A stretch of 64,000 nucleotides of DNA. Origin: Bog-793 sp963823945. Its GTDB lineage: Bacteria > Actinomycetota > Acidimicrobiia > Acidimicrobiales > Bog-793. Every line of letters starts with the position of its first letter. The first letter of the stretch is position 1. The DNA is taken from contig CAWGNK010000002.1 of NCBI GenBank assembly GCA_963823945.1, positions 1-64,000 on the forward strand. Reading direction: 5' to 3'. Position numbers and translations under genes: made by a program. This document shows positions 16,892 to 26,117 of the stretch, piece by piece. Below the pieces are notes generated by a model that made no database searches, was not told where the DNA came from, and saw only the letters and a program-made list of their open reading frames with translations.

Positions 16892-17892
16892 GACGCGATC
16901 CACTCCCGCGTCCTCCGGCGCGCCGCGCTGGCACGCAGGAGCGCCTGGCCGCCGAAGTTGACGGCGACGGTCAGAGCGAGGAGCACGACCGCCAGCGCCA
17001 CGATCGAGCTCGCCCCGATCCCGGGATTGGCCTCGGCGAACTGGTTGATGATCGCCGAGCCGAGCGTGGCCCCGGGGGCGATCAGCGAGTGAGGAATCGA
17101 CGGCTCGTTGCCGATCACCATCGCCACCGCGATGCTCTCACCGAGGGCGCGGCCCACCGCCAGCGTGATCGCGGCTGCGATCCCCGAACGCGCCCCGGGG
17201 ATGACCGCCCTGCGGACGACCTGCCAACGGGTCGCGCCGAGCGCGAGGGCGGCCTCGCGGTCCGCCACCGCCACCCCGCCGAGTGCCGTTCGGCTCAGGG
17301 CGACGACGGTCGGCAGGGTCATCACCGCCAGCACGACCGACGCGAGCAGGATGCTCGGGCCGTACGGGTGCCCGTGGAAGAACCAGCCGGCAACCGGCAG
17401 CGAGCCGAGCGCCGGCTCGACGTCGCGGGCGAACAGCGGCGAGAGCACGATGAGCCCCCACAAACCTACGACGATGCTCGGGATCGCGGCCAACAGATCG
17501 ATCGCGGCGGACAGCGGGCCCGCGAGCCAGCGCGGCGCGAGCTCGGACAGGAACGCCGCGGCACCGAGGCCGACCGGCACGACGAGCAGCATCGCGACGG
17601 CGGTCGTGACCACCGTGCCGACGACGAGGATGCCGGCGCCGTACTCGCCGGCCGCGGGGTTCCACGTCCCCGACCAGACGAAGCCGATTCCCGAGTGCGC
17701 GAACGCCTGGTCCGCGCCCGTCGCGAGGCTGACGACGAGGCTCACGAGCAGCAGGGCGAAGAGCCCCGCGGCCATCCAACGACACGCCGAATAGGCGCGG
17801 CCACGAGGCCCGCGCCGCCGGCGGGCGCGCGTCGCGCGCACGCCGACGGCGGGATCCGGGCTCCGCATCGTGCCCGACGAGATCGAGCTCAC
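16888..17892 (-). CDS. pstC: Phosphate ABC transporter permease PstC
   Basis: First membrane subunit of the Pst importer, 334 residues with about six membrane helices. Typical PstC parts are GFVWSGTWNPAAGEYGAG after the first helix, AIPSIVVGLWGLIVLSP, the EAA loop DREAALALGATRWQVVRRAV, and GRALGESIAVAMVIGN. The N-terminal 35 residues are Arg-rich. GTG 17892 is used; ATG 17868 is an alternative. It follows pstS by 25 bp and overlaps pstA by 4 bp. Confidence 0.94.
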   Translation of the reverse strand: MSSISSGTMRSPDPAVGVRATRARRRRGPRGRAYSACRWMAAGLFALLLVSLVVSLATGADQAFAHSGIGFVWSGTWNPAAGEYGAGILVVGTVVTTAVAMLLVVPVGLGAAAFLSELAPRWLAGPLSAAIDLLAAIPSIVVGLWGLIVLSPLFARDVEPALGSLPVAGWFFHGHPYGPSILLASVVLAVMTLPTVVALSRTALGGVAVADREAALALGATRWQVVRRAVIPGARSGIAAAITLAVGRALGESIAVAMVIGNEPSIPHSLIAPGATLGSAIINQFAEANPGIGASSIVALAVVLLALTVAVNFGGQALLRASAARRRTREWIAS

Positions 17893-17917
17893 CGGGGAGT
17901 CTCGGTCAGCCGGCCCG

Positions 17918-19090
17918 TCAGGACGCGAACAATCGTGCGCCCGTCGAGGTCACGAGCTGCTCGATGCCGCTCACCGCGAGCTGGACGTCGACCGCCGGCA
18001 TCGGCGCGTAGCCGAGGGCGGCGCTCACCTTTTGGCCCTGGGTCACGACGTAGTAGAGCAACTTCCCCAGCGCGATGCCGGTGTCGAGATTGGGCTGCTT
18101 GCGGTAGACGATCGTCCAGGAGAAGTTGGTGAGCGGGTAGGTGCCGGCTCCGGGCCGGTCGATGATGTCGAAGTGGAACGCACCGATCTTGGGCGAGTTC
18201 GTCCCCGCGGCGGCGATCGACCGCACGGACGGCAGGACGAACTTGCCGGCCGCGTTCTTCAGCGCCACATTCGAGAAGCCGGACTGGAAGGCGTAGGCGT
18301 ACTCCACGTAGCCGATCGCCCCCGGGGTCTGGCCGATGTAGGTCGCGACTCCCGAGTTGAGCTGCTCACCGACGCCGACATTCGGCAGCGGCCAGGTCTT
18401 GGAGGGCTTCGACGTGCCGATCGCGCTCACCCACGCCCGGGCGGTGTGGATGAGGTACGCGTCGAGGTCCCAACCCGGTCCCGACGAGTCGGCGCGGTGC
18501 ACGGGGACGATGGTCAGGTTCGGCAGGTCCTTGAGGCCCGACACCTCGGCGATCCTCGGGTCGTCCCAGTTCGTGATGGTCCCGTCGAAGATCTCCGCCA
18601 GGGTCGGCCCGTCCAGCTTCAGCGTCCCCTTCTTGACCCCGGAGAGGTTGTAGCTGACGGCCACGCCTCCGAGGTCGACCGGGATCTGGATGACCTTGCC
18701 GGCGGTCGCCTTGGCGAGGTCCGTCGACGCCATCGGGATCTCCGAGTCCCCGAAGTTGACGGTGTTCTGCTCGATGTCGGCGACCCCGACGCTGCTCCCG
18801 GCGGGCGAGTAGTTGACCGTCGTCTGGCTGTTCGCCTTGTTGTAGTTGTAGAAGACCTGCTGGAAGAACGGCTCGATGGAGTTGGCGCCGGCCCCGTTCA
18901 GGGTCACCGCCGCCGGCGTCTTCGTGTCCGTCCGCTCGTTCAGCACGCCACCGGGAGCCGGTGTCGTCTTCGCCGGCGCCACCCGCGCCGAGTCCGCCCG
19001 ACCTGCCAGGGCCGCCCCCGCGGTGACCCAGGCGCCGCCGCCGAGGGCCAGAAGCGGAATGAGCAGCGGGATCGTGATACGGCGCAGCAT
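17918..19090 (-). CDS. pstS: Phosphate ABC transporter substrate-binding protein PstS
   Basis: Periplasmic-type phosphate-binding protein of 390 residues. A signal peptide (MLRRITIPLLIPLLALGGG, hydrophobic to about residue 28) is followed by a Thr/Pro/Ala linker and then PstS motifs: LNGAGANSIEPFFQQ, NYSPAGSSVGVADI, NFGDSEIPM, NLSGVKKGTLKLDGPTLAEI with TNWDDPRI, VHRADSSGPGWDLD (phosphate-binding Arg, Asp, Ser) and GAIGYVEYAYAF. There is no Cys in or after the signal peptide, so no lipoprotein anchor is evident. First gene of pstSCAB; no clear Pho box was recognised upstream. Confidence 0.95.
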   Translation of the reverse strand: MLRRITIPLLIPLLALGGGAWVTAGAALAGRADSARVAPAKTTPAPGGVLNERTDTKTPAAVTLNGAGANSIEPFFQQVFYNYNKANSQTTVNYSPAGSSVGVADIEQNTVNFGDSEIPMASTDLAKATAGKVIQIPVDLGGVAVSYNLSGVKKGTLKLDGPTLAEIFDGTITNWDDPRIAEVSGLKDLPNLTIVPVHRADSSGPGWDLDAYLIHTARAWVSAIGTSKPSKTWPLPNVGVGEQLNSGVATYIGQTPGAIGYVEYAYAFQSGFSNVALKNAAGKFVLPSVRSIAAAGTNSPKIGAFHFDIIDRPGAGTYPLTNFSWTIVYRKQPNLDTGIALGKLLYYVVTQGQKVSAALGYAPMPAVDVQLAVSGIEQLVTSTGARLFAS

Positions 19091-19371
19091 TCATCCTCCA
19101 TCTCTGTCGGGGACGTCGGGACCGATCGTCCTTGAACTCCCGCGACTCTATCGTCTTAGTTGATTCACTTGTCGCGAACGGCCGCACCAAATTCCCCCTG
19201 TCGCGGCCTCCTCGCAGCTGCCGCCGGCGCAGGGATCCGGGCGGCGGGCGACCCGACCCGGGAAGGAACCCCCCGACCTCCCATCCCCACCTGGTCCGGC
19301 TCTCCTCTCCCGGGTCCCCGCCGCCGGGCCAGCCGCGGCGGCGCCCGCCGATCGGCGAGAATCGGCCCGCG

Positions 19372-20046
19372 ATGCGCTTTCCCACCGGTCGGCCACGCGG
19401 GCGGTTCACCGACCGCGCCGACGCGGGCAGGCAGCTCGCCGCCGCCCTCGAGCAGTACCGGGGAACGGACACCGTCGTCGCGGGACTGCCCCGCGGGGGC
19501 GTGCCCGTCGCCTTCGAGATCGCCGAGGCTCTCGGGCTGGCGCTCGACGTGATCGTCGTGCGCAAACTCGGCGCGCCCTGGCAGCCCGAGCTCGCGCTCG
19601 GCGCCGTCGGCGAGAACGGCGTCCGGGTCCTCAACGCCAGCCTGGCGGCTGCCGCGGGGATCGGTGACGACGAACTCGCGGCGATCGAGAGGCGGGAGAC
19701 GGCCGAGGTGGCCCGGCGCGCCGAACTGTTCCGCGGCGGACGCAAGGGCGTCGCCCTGGCCGGGCACGGCGTCGTCGTCGTCGACGACGGCGTCGCGACC
19801 GGCGCGACGACCCGTGCCGCCTGTCAGGTCGCCCGGGCCCAGGGCGCCACCGGGGTCGTCCTCGCCGTCCCCGTCGCCCCCGCCGAATCGCTGGCCGAGC
19901 TGGCGAGCGCGGTCGACGAGCTCGTCTGCCTGCTGGCCCCGTCGGGGTTCAGCTCCGTCGGCGAGTGGTACGCGGACTTCGCGCAGACCTCGGACGCCGA
20001 GGTCGTCGAGCTACTCGGCCGCTCGGCGCGCCGTCCCGGCCCCTGA
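19372..20046 (+). CDS. Phosphoribosyltransferase family protein
   Basis: A 224-residue type I phosphoribosyltransferase-fold protein. It has FTDRADAGRQLAAALEQY and VVAGLPRGGVPVAFEIAEAL at the N-terminus, LDVIVVRKLGAPWQPELALG, and the PRPP-binding loop GVVVVDDGVATGATTRAA (hydrophobics-D-D-G-x-x-T/S-G). This layout is that of the uncharacterised phosphoribosyltransferases found alone or fused to hydrolases in actinobacteria; substrate unknown. ATG 19372 marks the homology start; the frame stays open upstream to 19132 without resemblance. It is divergent from pstS, sharing a 281-base intergenic region. Confidence 0.85.
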   Translation: MRFPTGRPRGRFTDRADAGRQLAAALEQYRGTDTVVAGLPRGGVPVAFEIAEALGLALDVIVVRKLGAPWQPELALGAVGENGVRVLNASLAAAAGIGDDELAAIERRETAEVARRAELFRGGRKGVALAGHGVVVVDDGVATGATTRAACQVARAQGATGVVLAVPVAPAESLAELASAVDELVCLLAPSGFSSVGEWYADFAQTSDAEVVELLGRSARRPGP

Positions 20047-20115
20047 CCCAGGAGGCCCGCCGGGGCGGAAGAACCGGAACCGTGACCGGACGGGGGCGAC
20101 CCGGCCAGAAGACCG

Positions 20116-20343
20116 CTACGTGATCCCGTGCAGATCCCGGATGCAATCGATGAGGACGTGCACGGCCGTGGCGAGCGTGTTGAGGTCGCCCCCCTCCGGC
20201 CGGTCGGAGGCGATCCTCTCAACGAGCCGGTCGACCTCGGCGAGCTGGACGGCGAGATCCGGGCGGACCGCCCGGGCGTGGTCCGGCTCCGCCTGCCACG
20301 CCGGGGTTGCGGGAACGGGCTCGGGTTCGTGTCGCCGCCGCAT
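20116..20343 (-). CDS. Small protein of unknown function
   Basis: A 75-residue protein started by ATG 20343, which follows GAGGAGGTCACG, a strong ribosome site. The N-terminal 30 residues are Pro/Glu/Arg-rich. The remainder is an amphipathic helical region LAVQLAEVDRLVERIASD and LATAVHVLIDCIRDLHG. No family recognised. It is divergent from the AIM24 gene and shares its 230-base upstream region. Confidence 0.6.
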   Translation of the reverse strand: MRRRHEPEPVPATPAWQAEPDHARAVRPDLAVQLAEVDRLVERIASDRPEGGDLNTLATAVHVLIDCIRDLHGIT

Positions 20344-20573
20344 CGTGACCTCCTCGGGTGGTCTGCGGGAAATGCTAGGTCACCGGGTGACCGTCCGGCC
20401 GCAGAGCTGTTCCGGCCCCGTGCCGCCCGAGCGGTGTGCCCCGCGCTGTGCGAGCATGAAGCCTCCGTTGCAACGGGACTGGAGCCGGCCCCGAGGGGGT
20501 GACCGCGGCCTCGCGCCGGTGGCCGCGATACCGTCGGGACCACGGGGTGCCATTCGCTTCGAGGAGGTCGGTC

Positions 20574-21374
20574 GTGACGATCAAGATGAAGATCGCCGGG
20601 GAACTCGCACAGTCGGTCACCTGCCAGCTCGAGCAGGGGCAGACGATCTACACGAACTCGAACAAGTTCCGCTGGAAGACGACGAACGTGACGATGGAGA
20701 CGCGCCTCAGCACGCCGGCGGGCACCGACGCTTCGGGCGCCCCGGCCAAGAAGGGCGGCCTGCTCCAGCAGGCGCTGTCGACGGCGACCGACGTCGGCAA
20801 GCGCGTGCTTTCCGGCCAGAGCCTCGCCTTCCAGTGGTTCCGCCCCGAGGGGGGCTCCGGACTCGTCGCCTTCGCGGGGAACCTTCCCGGCCAGATGCGC
20901 GTGATCGAGCTCGACGGGACGACGGGCTGGTTCACTGAGAAAGAGGCGTTCATCTGCGCCGAGGACAGCGTGAAATTCGGCATCGCGCTCTCCAAGTTCC
21001 GCTCCGGCCGGCGCAGCGGCGAGGGCTACATCCTCGAGCACTTCACCGGCTCCGGGACCTTGCTCGTCAGCGGCGGCGGGACGCTCATCGACCTCGACCC
21101 CTCCAACTACGGCGGCAAGATCCAGGTGCACGCGGGGGCGCTCGTCGCCTTCGCCGAGACCATCGAGTACGGGGTCGACTACGTCGGCGGGCTCAACATG
21201 CAGACCGTGATGACCGCCGCGTTCGGTGGGCAGGGACTGAGCCTCATCTCGCTGTCGGGCAGCGGACCGGTGATCCTGCAGTCAACCCTGCACTACAACC
21301 TCGAGACCGAGGAGCGCAACGAGGACGAGAAGCGCGGTATGCGCCAGGGCGGCGGCCTCCTCGACAGGCTCTAG
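20574..21374 (+). CDS. AIM24 family protein
   Basis: A 266-residue protein of the AIM24 (PF01987) family, a beta-helix-like trimeric fold. Family features are VTCQLEQGQTIYTNSNKFRW, LVAFAGNLPGQMRVIELDG, FTEKEAFICAEDSVKFGIAL, EGYILEHFTGSGTLLVSGGG, IQVHAGALVAFAETIEYGVDYV and the C-terminal strand SGSGPVILQST. In fungi AIM24 affects mitochondrial membranes; bacterial members are uncharacterised and often near stress or tellurite genes. GTG 20574 follows GAGGAGGTCG at good spacing. It is followed 31 bases on by the Ala-rich gene at 21406, probably co-transcribed. Confidence 0.87.
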   Translation: MTIKMKIAGELAQSVTCQLEQGQTIYTNSNKFRWKTTNVTMETRLSTPAGTDASGAPAKKGGLLQQALSTATDVGKRVLSGQSLAFQWFRPEGGSGLVAFAGNLPGQMRVIELDGTTGWFTEKEAFICAEDSVKFGIALSKFRSGRRSGEGYILEHFTGSGTLLVSGGGTLIDLDPSNYGGKIQVHAGALVAFAETIEYGVDYVGGLNMQTVMTAAFGGQGLSLISLSGSGPVILQSTLHYNLETEERNEDEKRGMRQGGGLLDRL

Positions 21375-21405
21375 GCGACCGAAGATTCCCGATTAGGAGG
21401 AAGTC

Positions 21406-21737
21406 ATGCCGTTCATGGACAAGATGAAGGCTGGTGCCGCCCAGGCGGCCCAGAAGGCTCAGCAGGCCGCGAAGGCCGGGCAGGCCAAGATGGACGAGGC
21501 GAAGGCCAAGCGCGAGCAGGACGCGATGTTCCGCGACCTCGGTGCCGCCGTATACGCGCAGCGCACCGGATCCGGCGACGCCAACGCGGCCGGCGAGATC
21601 GACCGTCTCGTCGCCGCCCTGAAAGAGCACGCGGAGGCCGCCGCGGCGGCGGCGGAAGCGGCGGCGGCGCCGGCGTCTGGTGAACCGGACAAGGGCTCGG
21701 CCCCGGCGGCGGGGGGGACTTCAAGCTCGACGACTGA
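21406..21737 (+). CDS. Ala-rich helical protein, frameshifted near the 3' end
   Basis: ATG 21406 follows AGGAGG. The first about 95 residues are a charged, Ala-rich helical protein: MPFMDKMKAGAAQAAQKAQ, AKAGQAKMDEAKAKREQDAM, then FRDLGAAVYAQRTGSGD and EIDRLVAALKEHAE. This resembles short actinobacterial helical proteins, function unknown. In the frame as given, the ORF runs through a terminator and antisense to the next gene until 22584, which is not credible. One extra G in the 7-G run at 21711-21717 would give a natural end, GGDFKLDD-stop at 21735-21737, just before the terminator. I take that as the real end. It probably shares a transcript with the AIM24 gene. Confidence 0.65.
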
Positions 21738-21759
21738 GCTTTTCGATCTCGCAGACGAA

Positions 21760-21786
21760 AAGAGCCCGGCGATTAGCCGGGCTCTT
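21760..21786. terminator. Bidirectional rho-independent terminator
   Basis: Perfect 11-bp stem AAGAGCCCGGC / GCCGGGCTCTT with a 5-base loop (GATTA). It lies between the convergent genes ending at 21737 and 21805; T-rich on the plus side (CTTCTCGTTCTC) and A-containing on the other. Confidence 0.85.
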
Positions 21787-21804
21787 CTCGTTCTCAGGTT
21801 GCGA

Positions 21805-22563
21805 TCAGCGCTCGACGACGACCACCGTTCCGGTCGTCGAGGTCAGGCCGAGCCGCTCGAGGCGGCCGATGATCCCGTATGTGCCGGGGACCAAGCTCTC
21901 CGGGGCGATCGTCGCCAACCTGACGGAAACCTCGATCGCCGCACCAGGCGGGACGAGGATGGTCTTTCCGGGGCGGTTCGGGCGGGGGGGAAGTTCGTCG
22001 TCGCGCGAGGCGAGCAGGCGGCGGTTCGACGGCAGCTCGAGCAGCCAGGCGACGACCTCGAGGGGCTTCTCGCCGTCGGCCGACCACAGCTCGGCGCTCG
22101 TGTTCTTCACCTTGGCGTAGAGCTGCGGGGCCTGGCCGCGCACGATGACCTGCTCGGCCGGCCACATGAGCTCGAGGTCCTTGGTCGGCGACATGCTCGT
22201 GACGATCGGGCGCAGGTTGCGCGCCGCGCTGCCGGCACGCCAGATGCCGGACTCGAGCTTCAGGGGCGCGACGGCCCATTCGCCCTCGGTCCCGGGCTCG
22301 GGCGCGCAGTAGACCCGGTTCATCTGGTCCTCGTAGGCGAGGCGCCATCCCGTCGCCGGGAGGAAACGCCAGGCGTTCAGGACCTCACGTCCGTAGAAGG
22401 TCCCGCCCCTGGCGAGGACCTCGTCGATCGGTGTGCCTACCCCGCCCAGCGTCTTCGCCTCGATGACCCACTCGCCCAGCTGGACCATTTGGCCCAGGGC
22501 TTGGGTCTGCTGGAGAAGCTCCGCCTCTGTCGTGTTCTGCATACCACGCAGTGTGGCACTCAT
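21805..22563 (-). CDS. Unrecognised soluble protein
   Basis: About 252 residues, no signal peptide or membrane helix. The N-terminal part is helical (TEAELLQQTQALGQMVQLGEW); the middle is mixed (LNAWRFLPATGWRLAYEDQM, RVYCAPEPGTEGEW). The C-terminal 110 residues read like an immunoglobulin-type beta sandwich (APQLYAKVKNTSAELWSADG, KTILVPPGAAIEVSVRLATI, PESLVPGTYGIIGRLERLGL). I do not recognise a family. ATG 22563 is used; GTG 22569 and ATG 22542 are alternatives. The upstream 180 bases are unusually A+T-rich for this window. Confidence 0.65.
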   Translation of the reverse strand: MSATLRGMQNTTEAELLQQTQALGQMVQLGEWVIEAKTLGGVGTPIDEVLARGGTFYGREVLNAWRFLPATGWRLAYEDQMNRVYCAPEPGTEGEWAVAPLKLESGIWRAGSAARNLRPIVTSMSPTKDLELMWPAEQVIVRGQAPQLYAKVKNTSAELWSADGEKPLEVVAWLLELPSNRRLLASRDDELPPRPNRPGKTILVPPGAAIEVSVRLATIAPESLVPGTYGIIGRLERLGLTSTTGTVVVVER

Positions 22564-22750
22564 GACCACTCTACGTCAAGATGAAATCAATATTCGCCAC
22601 TACTTGTGGTCATCAAGCACCTGACTAGCACTTTCTGGTGTGCGCCGTGGTCCAACGGTGCCAGCACTAGGAGTGGTTGGGTCAGCTTTTCGGCCTCCCG
22701 GAGAGTGAGGCCAGGTCGCCGTCCCACACTGTGCGTGGTCGAGCACGGCG

Positions 22751-25700
22751 TCAGCGGAAGTCACGGGAACGGCTGACCGCCAGGGCGAGCTCGAGCGGCT
22801 CGAGGCGCTCGGCGACGACCGAGCGGGCCGCGCCGGCGCCCTCGAGACGGCCCCGGACGATGAGCGCCGGCGCCTGGGCGGCAGACCCGCGGTGGTGGGT
22901 CCACAGCCCCGGGGAGCAGATGACGTTGACGACCCCCGTCTCGTCCTCGAGGTTGATGAACACCGTGCCGCCCGCGGTCGACGGCCGCTGGCGGTGGGTG
23001 ACGATCCCCGCCACGAGCACCCGGGCGGGGCCATCCATCACGACGAGCGAGGCCGCCGGGACGGCACCGCGGGCCGCGAGCCACTCCCGCAACGGTGCGA
23101 TGGGGTGGTTCTCGGTCGAGACGCCCGTCGCCCAGAGGTCGGCGCCAAGGACGTCGACCTCGCTCATCGCCGGCAGCTCGGGCGCGACCGCCCCGGGGAC
23201 CATGCCCGGCAGGCGCGCCGGGCTCCCGCCGGCGAGCACCCCCGCGGCCCACAGCGCCGCCCGCCGCGAGGTGTTCGACCCGGCCCGGGCGGCCCCCTCG
23301 ACCGCCCCGAGCCCGGCGAGGGCGTCCGCCGTCGCCAACGACTCGAGCTGCGCCCGGCTCAGCCCGACCCGGCGCGCGAGGTCGTCGATGCTCGCGTACG
23401 GCGCGCCGGCGGCGATCCTGCCGGCGAGCTCGGCCCCGATCCCCCGGACCGAGGCGAGGCCGAGGCGCACCGCCGTCCCGCCGGGGTGGGCCGGATCGTC
23501 GACGAGGGCCGCCTCGGCACCGCTCCGGTTCACGTCGGGACGGAGCGTCGAGACCCCGTGGTGCCGGCCGTCGGCGACGAGGCTCTCGGGCGACCAGAAC
23601 CCCATCGGCTGGGAGTTCAGGAGCGCCGCGAGGAAGGCCGCCGGGTAGTGGTACTTGAACCACGCCGAGGCGTAGACGAGGTAGGCGAACGAGACCGAGT
23701 GGGACTCGGGGAAGCCAAAGTTGGCGAAGGCGGCGAGCTGTTCGTAGATCGTGTCGGCGACTTCGCCGACGATCCCGCGCTCCGCCATCCCGGCGTAGAG
23801 GCGCCCCCGCAGCCGTTCCATGCGCGCCGCCGAGCGCTTGGCGCTCATCGCCTGGCGGAGCTGGTCCGCCTCGACGGCGCTGAACCCGGCGACGTCGATC
23901 GCGATCTGCATCAGCTGCTCCTGGAAAAGCGGCACGCCGAGCGTCTTTCTGAGCGCCTTCTCCAGGAGGGGGTGGAGGTAGCGCACCTCCTCCTCGCCGT
24001 TGCGGCGCCGCAGGTAGGGATGGACCGAACCGCCCTGGATCGGCCCGGGCCGGATCAGCGCGACCTCGACGACGAGGTCGTAGAAGACCCGGGGACGCAG
24101 CCGCGGCAGCGTCGCCATCTGGGCGCGGCTCTCGACCTGGAACACCCCGATCGAGTCCGCCCGGGCGAGCATGTCGTAGACGGCGTCCTCCTGGGGGATC
24201 GTCGCGAGCTCGACCGGCACCCCGTGGCGGGCCCCGACGAGGTCGACCATGCGGTGGAGCGCCTCGAGCATGCCGAGGCCCAACAGGTCGAACTTCACGA
24301 GCCCGACGGCCGCGCAGTCCTCCTTGTCCCACTGCAGGACGGAGCGCCCCTCCCGGCGGGCCCACTCGACCGGGCAGACGGCGATCACCGGCCGGTCGCA
24401 GATCACCATCCCCCCCGAGTGGATGCCGAGGTGCCGCGGGAAGCCCTCGATCCTGGCCGCGAGACGCACCACCTCCGGCGGGATGCCCAACCCGCCGGGA
24501 TCGGCTTCGGCCCGGGTGCCGGGCGGCGCGGGACGTCCGATGCTCGCGACGAACGCCGTCCTGACCGCCGACGCCCAGGTGTCGATGGCGCCGGGGGGGT
24601 AGCCGAGCGCCCGCCCGGCGTCGCGGACTGCCGAGCGCGGGCGGTACGTGATGACGTTCGCCACCTGGGCGGCGTGCTCCCGCCCGTAGCGGTCGTAGAC
24701 GTAGGCGATGACCTCGTCGCGGCGTCCGGACTCGATGTCGAGGTCGATGTCGGGGGGGCCGTCGCGGGCGGGCGACAGGAACCGTTCGAACAACAACCCG
24801 AGCGCCACGGCGTCGGCGTTCGTGATCCCGAGGGCGTAGCAGACCGCCGAGTTCGCCGCCGACCCCCGACCCTGGCAGAAGATGTTCGCCCGCCGGCAGA
24901 ACTCGACGATGTCCCAGACGACGAGGAAGTAGCCGGGGAAACCGAGCATCTCGATGATGCCCAGCTCCCGGTCGATCGCCTCCCAGGCGCCGGCGACCCG
25001 CGCGGCGCCGCGCGGGCCGTAGCGGCGGGTGCCACCCGCCTCGACGAGCGTGCGCAGGAACCCCGCCTCGTCGGCTCCGTCCGGCACCGGGAACGGAGGA
25101 AGGCCCGGGGCGATGAGCCGGAGGTCGAAGGCGCACGACCGACCGAGTTCGGCGGCGGCCTCGACCGCCCCGGGGTAGCGGCGGAACCGCCGCGCCTGCT
25201 CGGCCCCCGAGCGCAGCGAGGCCCCGGCCCACGGCGGGAGCCAGCCGTCGACCTCCTCAAGACTGCGCCGGGCGCGCACCGCGGCGAGCGCCGTCGCCAG
25301 CGCGTGGCCCGTCGGCGTCGCATAGTGCGCGTTCGTCGTCGCGACGAGGCCGACGCCGGCGCCGATCGCGAGCTCCGCGAGGGCGTCGTTGCGCGCCTCG
25401 TCGAGCGGCGTGTTGTGGTCGAACAGCTCGACGACGACGTTGTCACGGCCGAACGCCTCGATAAGGCGGGCAAGCTCGCGCCCCGCCGCGGCCGGCCCCT
25501 GGGCGAGGAGCGCGGCGGGCACGGCGCCGTGCCGGCAGCCGGTGAGGACGCACCAGTGGCCGGCGTGGGCCCCGGCGAGGACCCCGAGGTCGAAAGCCGG
25601 CCGCCCCTTCTCTCCCCCCGCGAGATGGGCCCGGGCGATCGCCGTCGACAACCGGGCGTACCCCTCGGGGTCCCGCGCCAGCACGACGAGGTGGGCGGCC

Positions 25701-26104
25701 GCGGGATCGATCGCGCCGGCCCGCGCCCCGGGCCGCCGGGCGCCCCCCGTCGGCAGTGAGAGCTCGGCGCCGAACGCGGTCGGCAGCGAGACCTCCCGGG
25801 CGCCGGCGGCGAAGCGGACCACGCCGTAGCACCCGTCGTGGTCGGTGAGCGCGAGTGCCTCCAGGCCGAGACGCGCCGCCTCCTCGGCGAGCTCCTCGGG
25901 ACTCGAGGCGCCGTCGAGGAAGCTGAAGTTCGAGTGGCAGTGCAGCTCCGCGTAGGGCACGCCGCCCCGGAACGGCTCGCGACCCTCCGACGGCGCCTCG
26001 CGGACTGGCACGCGGCCCGCGGTGGCGGGCGTGTGGCCGTCACGCCGTCCCGAGAGACGGCGTTCGAGCTCGGACCAGGGGATGATCGGGTTGAACGAAC
26101 TGAT
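22751..26104 (-). CDS. dnaE2: Error-prone DNA polymerase III alpha subunit DnaE2
   Basis: A C-family polymerase of about 1117 residues, the mutasome polymerase that with ImuA and ImuB copies damaged DNA. In order: PWSELERRLSGR at the N-terminus, PHP domain (YAELHCHSNFSFLDGASSPE, LALTDHDGCYGVVRF), palm with catalytic Asp residues in PDIDLDIESGRRDEVIAYVY and in QWDKEDCAAVGLVKFDLLG, fingers (GVFQVESRAQM, LIRPGPIQGGSVHPYLRRR), and a C-terminal OB domain (AGIVTHRQRPSTAGGTVFIN). DnaE2-type PWSELERRLSG and the SOS box separate it from replicative DnaE1. No ATG/GTG/TTG lies in frame before this conserved N-terminus; the start placed at 26104 is an ATC codon 13 bases after the LexA box. GTG 26011 is the first standard codon but would delete conserved residues. 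Confidence 0.93.
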   Translation of the reverse strand: MSSFNPIIPWSELERRLSGRRDGHTPATAGRVPVREAPSEGREPFRGGVPYAELHCHSNFSFLDGASSPEELAEEAARLGLEALALTDHDGCYGVVRFAAGAREVSLPTAFGAELSLPTGGARRPGARAGAIDPAAAHLVVLARDPEGYARLSTAIARAHLAGGEKGRPAFDLGVLAGAHAGHWCVLTGCRHGAVPAALLAQGPAAAGRELARLIEAFGRDNVVVELFDHNTPLDEARNDALAELAIGAGVGLVATTNAHYATPTGHALATALAAVRARRSLEEVDGWLPPWAGASLRSGAEQARRFRRYPGAVEAAAELGRSCAFDLRLIAPGLPPFPVPDGADEAGFLRTLVEAGGTRRYGPRGAARVAGAWEAIDRELGIIEMLGFPGYFLVVWDIVEFCRRANIFCQGRGSAANSAVCYALGITNADAVALGLLFERFLSPARDGPPDIDLDIESGRRDEVIAYVYDRYGREHAAQVANVITYRPRSAVRDAGRALGYPPGAIDTWASAVRTAFVASIGRPAPPGTRAEADPGGLGIPPEVVRLAARIEGFPRHLGIHSGGMVICDRPVIAVCPVEWARREGRSVLQWDKEDCAAVGLVKFDLLGLGMLEALHRMVDLVGARHGVPVELATIPQEDAVYDMLARADSIGVFQVESRAQMATLPRLRPRVFYDLVVEVALIRPGPIQGGSVHPYLRRRNGEEEVRYLHPLLEKALRKTLGVPLFQEQLMQIAIDVAGFSAVEADQLRQAMSAKRSAARMERLRGRLYAGMAERGIVGEVADTIYEQLAAFANFGFPESHSVSFAYLVYASAWFKYHYPAAFLAALLNSQPMGFWSPESLVADGRHHGVSTLRPDVNRSGAEAALVDDPAHPGGTAVRLGLASVRGIGAELAGRIAAGAPYASIDDLARRVGLSRAQLESLATADALAGLGAVEGAARAGSNTSRRAALWAAGVLAGGSPARLPGMVPGAVAPELPAMSEVDVLGADLWATGVSTENHPIAPLREWLAARGAVPAASLVVMDGPARVLVAGIVTHRQRPSTAGGTVFINLEDETGVVNVICSPGLWTHHRGSAAQAPALIVRGRLEGAGAARSVVAERLEPLELALAVSRSRDFR

Positions 26105-26117
26105 CGGACGACGATAT

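Noticed and set aside
19091..19200. Pho box upstream of pstS
   Set aside because: A weak GTTCGCGACAA / GTGAATCAACT tandem is present, but it does not match the actinobacterial Pho-box repeats well enough to call.
22892..25759. A 955-codon open frame on the plus strand, antisense to dnaE2
   Set aside because: Arg/Pro/Gly/Asp-rich shadow of a G+C-rich gene; no family features, while the minus strand encodes a complete DnaE2.
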